Source: Firmicutes bacterium AM31-12AC (GTDB lineage Bacteria; Bacillota; Clostridia; Lachnospirales; Lachnospiraceae). From it: DNA of 17,448 bases. The stretch spans positions 1-17,448 of the forward strand of contig QUJA01000047.1 in NCBI GenBank assembly GCA_003480425.1. The letters are read 5' to 3'. The number at the start of each line of letters is the position of its first letter. Position 1 is the stretch's first letter. Positions 15,094 to 17,448 of this stretch are shown here, piece after piece. The notes under the pieces are model-generated. The model had not been told where the DNA came from, did not search any database, and saw nothing but the letters and a program-made list of their open reading frames with translations. The position numbers and the translations under genes were made by a program.

Positions 15094-16128
15094 CTATATA
15101 TTTTTCTCAGACAGTATTCCGAGTTTCTCTCCAATCATATCAAATTCTTCCAGATAAATACAGTTCGGTAATGATTTATTTTTAATCTTTTCTCTGCACT
15201 CTGAAAAATCCATCCAAATAACATCGGATACTTCTGACTCTTGTAACGTAAGCGTTGTAATATCAACCGGTTTCTGATAAAGGTAAACCGTACTCAATTC
15301 GTTATCTTTGAATAGTCTTCCATGAAATACAGCCTCAAACTGTCCTCTATGAATTCCAACCTCTGTCAAATCGTCTTTTGCTGCCTCAATCCCCAGTTCT
15401 TCCCGCAATTCTCTCAGAGCACTTTCGAGAGTCTCATCTCCTGCGTCCACATGTCCTGCTGAAGAAATGTCATAACTTCCCGGATTAGAATCCTTACAAA
15501 TACTTCTCTTCTGCAATAGTACATCATAACCACTCTTGTTATTTGGTCTGACGATCCATGTATGCACAGTTGCATGAAGAGCCCCCTCCCGATGTGCCAC
15601 TCCACGTTCTTTTACAACTCCCGTTTTACTACCATCCGGATTAATAACATCAAAAAGCTCCATTGGTATGCCGTCGAGCGCTGCATATTCCAACACATCG
15701 GATTTGTTATATACTAATTTCAACGAAAAGAAGTCTTCCCTCTCGTCCAACAATCGAAAGAAAACACGGTCTCCTTCCCATAAGTTCAATTCTCCGATTC
15801 TATCTTTTTCAACCCATTCAAGAACACCTTCATCGCATTCTATCGGCTCTCCCGTAAATGCATCTGCCGTATAAAGCGACATATATTCAATGACGTCTTC
15901 TCCATAGACAAATGTTACAATCCCGCGATATTTCCACGATGTCAGCGTATACCCGGTCTCTTCTTTGACCTCTCTAAGCAGACACTCTTCCGGGCTTTCT
16001 CCATGCTCAAAATGTCCTCCTACTCCAATCCATTTATCCTTATTCACATCATTTTTCTTCACAACACGATGAAGCATCAGGTATTTGTTATCCTGTTCGA
16101 TGTAACATAATGTACTTTCTTTTCTCAT
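15094..16128 (-). CDS. Double-domain Nudix hydrolase
   Basis: A 344-residue protein of two Nudix domains. Domain 1 (about 1-150) is MutT/8-oxo-dGTPase-like: WIGVGGHFEHGESPEECLL then REVKEETGY, a complete Nudix box. Domain 2 (about 165-335) starts with MELFDVINPDGSKTGVV and has HREGALHATVHTWIV and the box GHVDAGDETLESALRELREELGI. It resembles IPP-isomerase-like Nudix proteins, with Asp in place of the first box Glu. Nudix enzymes hydrolyse nucleoside diphosphates linked to another group; neither substrate is known here. It is the first gene of a pair with the ABC-F gene. AGAGAGGAA lies upstream of ATG. Confidence 0.9.
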   Translation of the reverse strand: MRKESTLCYIEQDNKYLMLHRVVKKNDVNKDKWIGVGGHFEHGESPEECLLREVKEETGYTLTSWKYRGIVTFVYGEDVIEYMSLYTADAFTGEPIECDEGVLEWVEKDRIGELNLWEGDRVFFRLLDEREDFFSLKLVYNKSDVLEYAALDGIPMELFDVINPDGSKTGVVKERGVAHREGALHATVHTWIVRPNNKSGYDVLLQKRSICKDSNPGSYDISSAGHVDAGDETLESALRELREELGIEAAKDDLTEVGIHRGQFEAVFHGRLFKDNELSTVYLYQKPVDITTLTLQESEVSDVIWMDFSECREKIKNKSLPNCIYLEEFDMIGEKLGILSEKNI

Positions 16129-16336
16129 TTCTAATTCCTCTCTTTATGAATGCAATCCATTACAAATACAAGCCACATACAACTCACTATTAATATTACT
16201 TTTCCAGCACAGAAAACACAAGAAAATATCCTGACAAGTTGCAAAGTTAAAACACTTTATACTTATCAGGATATTTCTATTCTAAACTGCAAAGCTAAAT
16301 TTCTTTATTTTTACACGTATTTTTTATCATTATTCC
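16129..16336. other. Intergenic region upstream of the Nudix gene
   Basis: 208 bases with no gene. Contains the terminator hairpin below and, towards the Nudix gene, AT-rich DNA that should hold its promoter. I could not choose a convincing -35/-10 pair. Confidence 0.4.
16224..16276 (-). terminator. Terminator-like hairpin after the zinc-ribbon gene
   Basis: Arms 16224-16239 and 16261-16276 match over 16 bp with one mismatch (TATCCTGA/TCAGGATA core). A smaller AAAGT/ACTTT stem lies in the loop. On the minus strand TTTTC follows. It starts 61 bases past the zinc-ribbon stop. Confidence 0.6.
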
Positions 16337-16854
16337 CTACATCATGCTATTTAAAATTCCGCCTCCTATGATGCTCAGCAAAATCACTAATCCAATACTT
16401 ACGAGTATCCAGATAAGTGCTGCTCTGGCATAATTCTTTCGATTAATATTTGTATTTCCAGAAAATGCCCATATAAGCAAGAAAATAAATCCAATTATAG
16501 GAACAAATGACAACAGTGACATCAGGAAAAAATCAAGCACTGTCAACGGTGCATCAAGTGCAGGATTCTTACTCACAGTCTGTTGTTGTGCATCATTAAG
16601 ATTATATGGTGGCACCTGCCCTGCTGTACCTGTGGTGGAATCTGCGTATATGGTGCCTGTGGCGGCACCTGTGTATGCTGTGTCTGTGGCGGTGTCTGCA
16701 TATGCTGCGCCTGTGGCGGAACCTGTGTAGGCTCTGTCTGTGGTGGTTGCTGTGGTTTTGGAGCAACGAATGGTTCTACCACTATTTTATGCCCACATAC
16801 TGTACAAAATTTACTGCCATCCGGAATTTGTGCTGAACAATTTTTGCAAATCAT
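16337..16854 (-). pseudogene. Zinc-ribbon, Pro/Gln-repeat, two-helix membrane protein, frameshifted
   Basis: The N-terminus MICKNCSAQIPDGSKFCTVCGHKI is a four-cysteine zinc ribbon (CKNC...CTVC). A Pro/Gln-rich region follows with about five degenerate 9-residue units (TQVPPQAQH, MQTPPQTQH, TQVPPQAPY, TQIPPQVQQ). In another frame a membrane module continues (LTVLDFFLMSLLSFVPIIG and ALIWILVSIGLVILLSI). Adding one C between 16617 and 16618 joins the two as ...QQGQVPPYNLNDAQQQ..., giving about 172 residues, the usual layout of zinc-ribbon membrane proteins of Firmicutes. ATG 16854 has AGGAGG eight bases upstream. As written the product stops early at 16573, without membrane segments. No function is known. 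The repeats may vary between strains. Confidence 0.8.
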
Positions 16855-16865
16855 ACCTTTCCCTC

Positions 16866-17070
16866 CTAGTTTTTATTTTTTTCTTTATTTGAGCTCTTTC
16901 CAAACATACTCCAAAATGTAGCTACTACAATGAGTAACCCTAGAGGAATCGCAATACAACAATACAGGAAATTCTATTGGATCACTCTCTGAATTCAATT
17001 TATAATTGCCTTTTCTCGTGCCCCATATGTTCTCTATAATTATAATAAACAATATAAAAATGTTTTTCAC
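16866..17070 (-). pseudogene. Possible broken small membrane protein gene
   Basis: Two reading frames on the minus strand look like one short membrane protein. The first, read from about 17070, has a hydrophobic stretch (IFILFIIIIENIWG) and a polar loop ending SESDPIEFPVLLYC. The second, running to a stop at 16866-16868, continues as FLYCCIAIPLGLLIVVATFW plus a Lys-rich tail. The frame changes near 16955-16965 by a net extra base. The stop lies 12 bp before the zinc-ribbon gene and overlaps the region of its ribosome site, as in an operon. No start with a good ribosome site is seen. It is unrecognised and may be non-coding. Confidence 0.35.
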
Positions 17071-17156
17071 TATTACTTGTGTTAGTAATCTGCATTTTTC
17101 TTTATATTGTAGAAAAATTCCAGAAGTAATAATGCTTCCGGGATGGATAATACAAA

Positions 17157-17311
17157 CGTCACACCTACGCAAGTAACCTTCTGGCAAACAGAGCTGCACC
17201 AAAGACTGTGCAGGAATTATAGAACACTCAGATGTCAGTACCACAATGAATGTCTATACTCATTCCACAAGAAAAGTCAAGCAGGAATCTGCAAAGCTGG
17301 GATGCCTGTAA
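17157..17311 (+). pseudogene. Tyrosine recombinase (integrase) C-terminal remnant
   Basis: Frame one from 17157 reads RHTYASNLLANRAAPKTVQEL, the HxxR-type box of phage and transposon integrases, then stops at 17220. One base further the sequence continues as EHSDVSTTMNVYTHSTRKV, containing the box with catalytic Tyr (codon 17255-17257), and ends at the TAA 17309-17311. A single base lost near 17219-17221 explains the break, and Glu stands where Gly is usual (LGHSDV). Sequence upstream of 17157 shows no integrase in any frame, so only the last 50 or so residues survive. This marks an old integrated element. Confidence 0.8.
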
Positions 17312-17448
17312 AATAGGGAAAGCCAGCCAAATATTTCGTCAAATTGTTAAGGAAACAATCGGAGTTGTTGTAAACGAAAAAGCAGTCTTGCGGTTTTATC
17401 AAACTGCCCTTTCGTTTACATCAATTTCGATTTTTCCTTGGTGAACAA
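17312..17448. other. Non-coding end of the window
   Basis: No convincing gene. It contains an imperfect 18-bp inverted repeat, TGTAAACGAAA-aa-GCAGT (17369-17386) with ACTGC-cc-TTTCGTTTACA (17403-17420), around a 16-base loop. Its place just past an integrase remnant suggests element-end DNA such as an attachment region, but no direct repeat was seen to define an att site. Confidence 0.4.

Noticed and set aside
16573..16620. Programmed ribosomal frameshifting in the zinc-ribbon gene
   Set aside because: No slippery heptamer or downstream structure was seen, and two other genes in the window carry the same kind of one-base loss.
16583..16921. Cys/Gly-rich plus-strand frame of 112 residues
   Set aside because: It is the antisense of the Pro/Gln repeat codons in the zinc-ribbon gene and has no ribosome site.
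17250..17444. 64-residue plus-strand frame at the right end
   Set aside because: It runs out of frame through the integrase remnant and across the inverted repeat; no ribosome site or family resemblance.

Overview
The window looks like chromosomal DNA from a low-GC Gram-positive anaerobe of the Clostridia, most likely Lachnospiraceae. The evidence is a yggS-sepF-ylmH-lspA-rluD block led by an HlyD-like gene, a fused TsaB-RimI protein, and IMP synthesis split between a transformylase-only PurH and a PurO-like cyclohydrolase. AT-rich promoters and strong GGAGG-type ribosome binding sites agree. The family placement is inference; no search was run.

Layout. 1-155: a structured repeat (copy A) and a terminator. 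175-378 (-): a DUF378 membrane protein. 507-6248 (+): HlyD-like adaptor, yggS, sepF, ylmH, lspA, rluD and a cytidylate-kinase-like gene, i.e. division, cell-envelope and RNA-modification functions. 6249-6469: a convergent intergenic region holding a second, inverted copy (B) of the repeat plus a nested hairpin. 6470-6807 (-): two tRNA-Ser genes (GGA and UGA), each with its own promoter. 6923-11305 (-): tsaE, tsaB-rimI, rnz, tsaD and ispD as one packed operon (t6A tRNA modification, tRNA 3' maturation, isoprenoids). 11418-13355 (-): the purine pair purO-like then purH. 13525-16128 (-): a double-Nudix protein then an ABC-F ATPase. 16337-17448: less conserved sequence with a zinc-ribbon membrane protein, a probable broken small membrane gene and a decayed tyrosine-recombinase C-terminus.

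The notable observations are these. (1) A pair of about 110-bp structured repeats in inverted orientation flanks the left 6.3 kb. Stem comparison suggests both are read as RNA downstream of the preceding gene. (2) Single-base frameshifts interrupt otherwise intact conserved genes: yggS, purH and the zinc-ribbon gene. All three are contractions of a short homopolymer, which points to sequence error more than gene decay. (3) The integrase remnant at the right edge is frameshifted too, but it also lacks its upstream part, so it is probably real debris of an old integrated element. (4) A perfect 18-bp palindrome lies upstream of a near-consensus promoter for the purine pair. I found no CRISPR array, defence island or complete mobile element, and no clearly new multi-gene system. 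The structured repeat is the best candidate for something undescribed.
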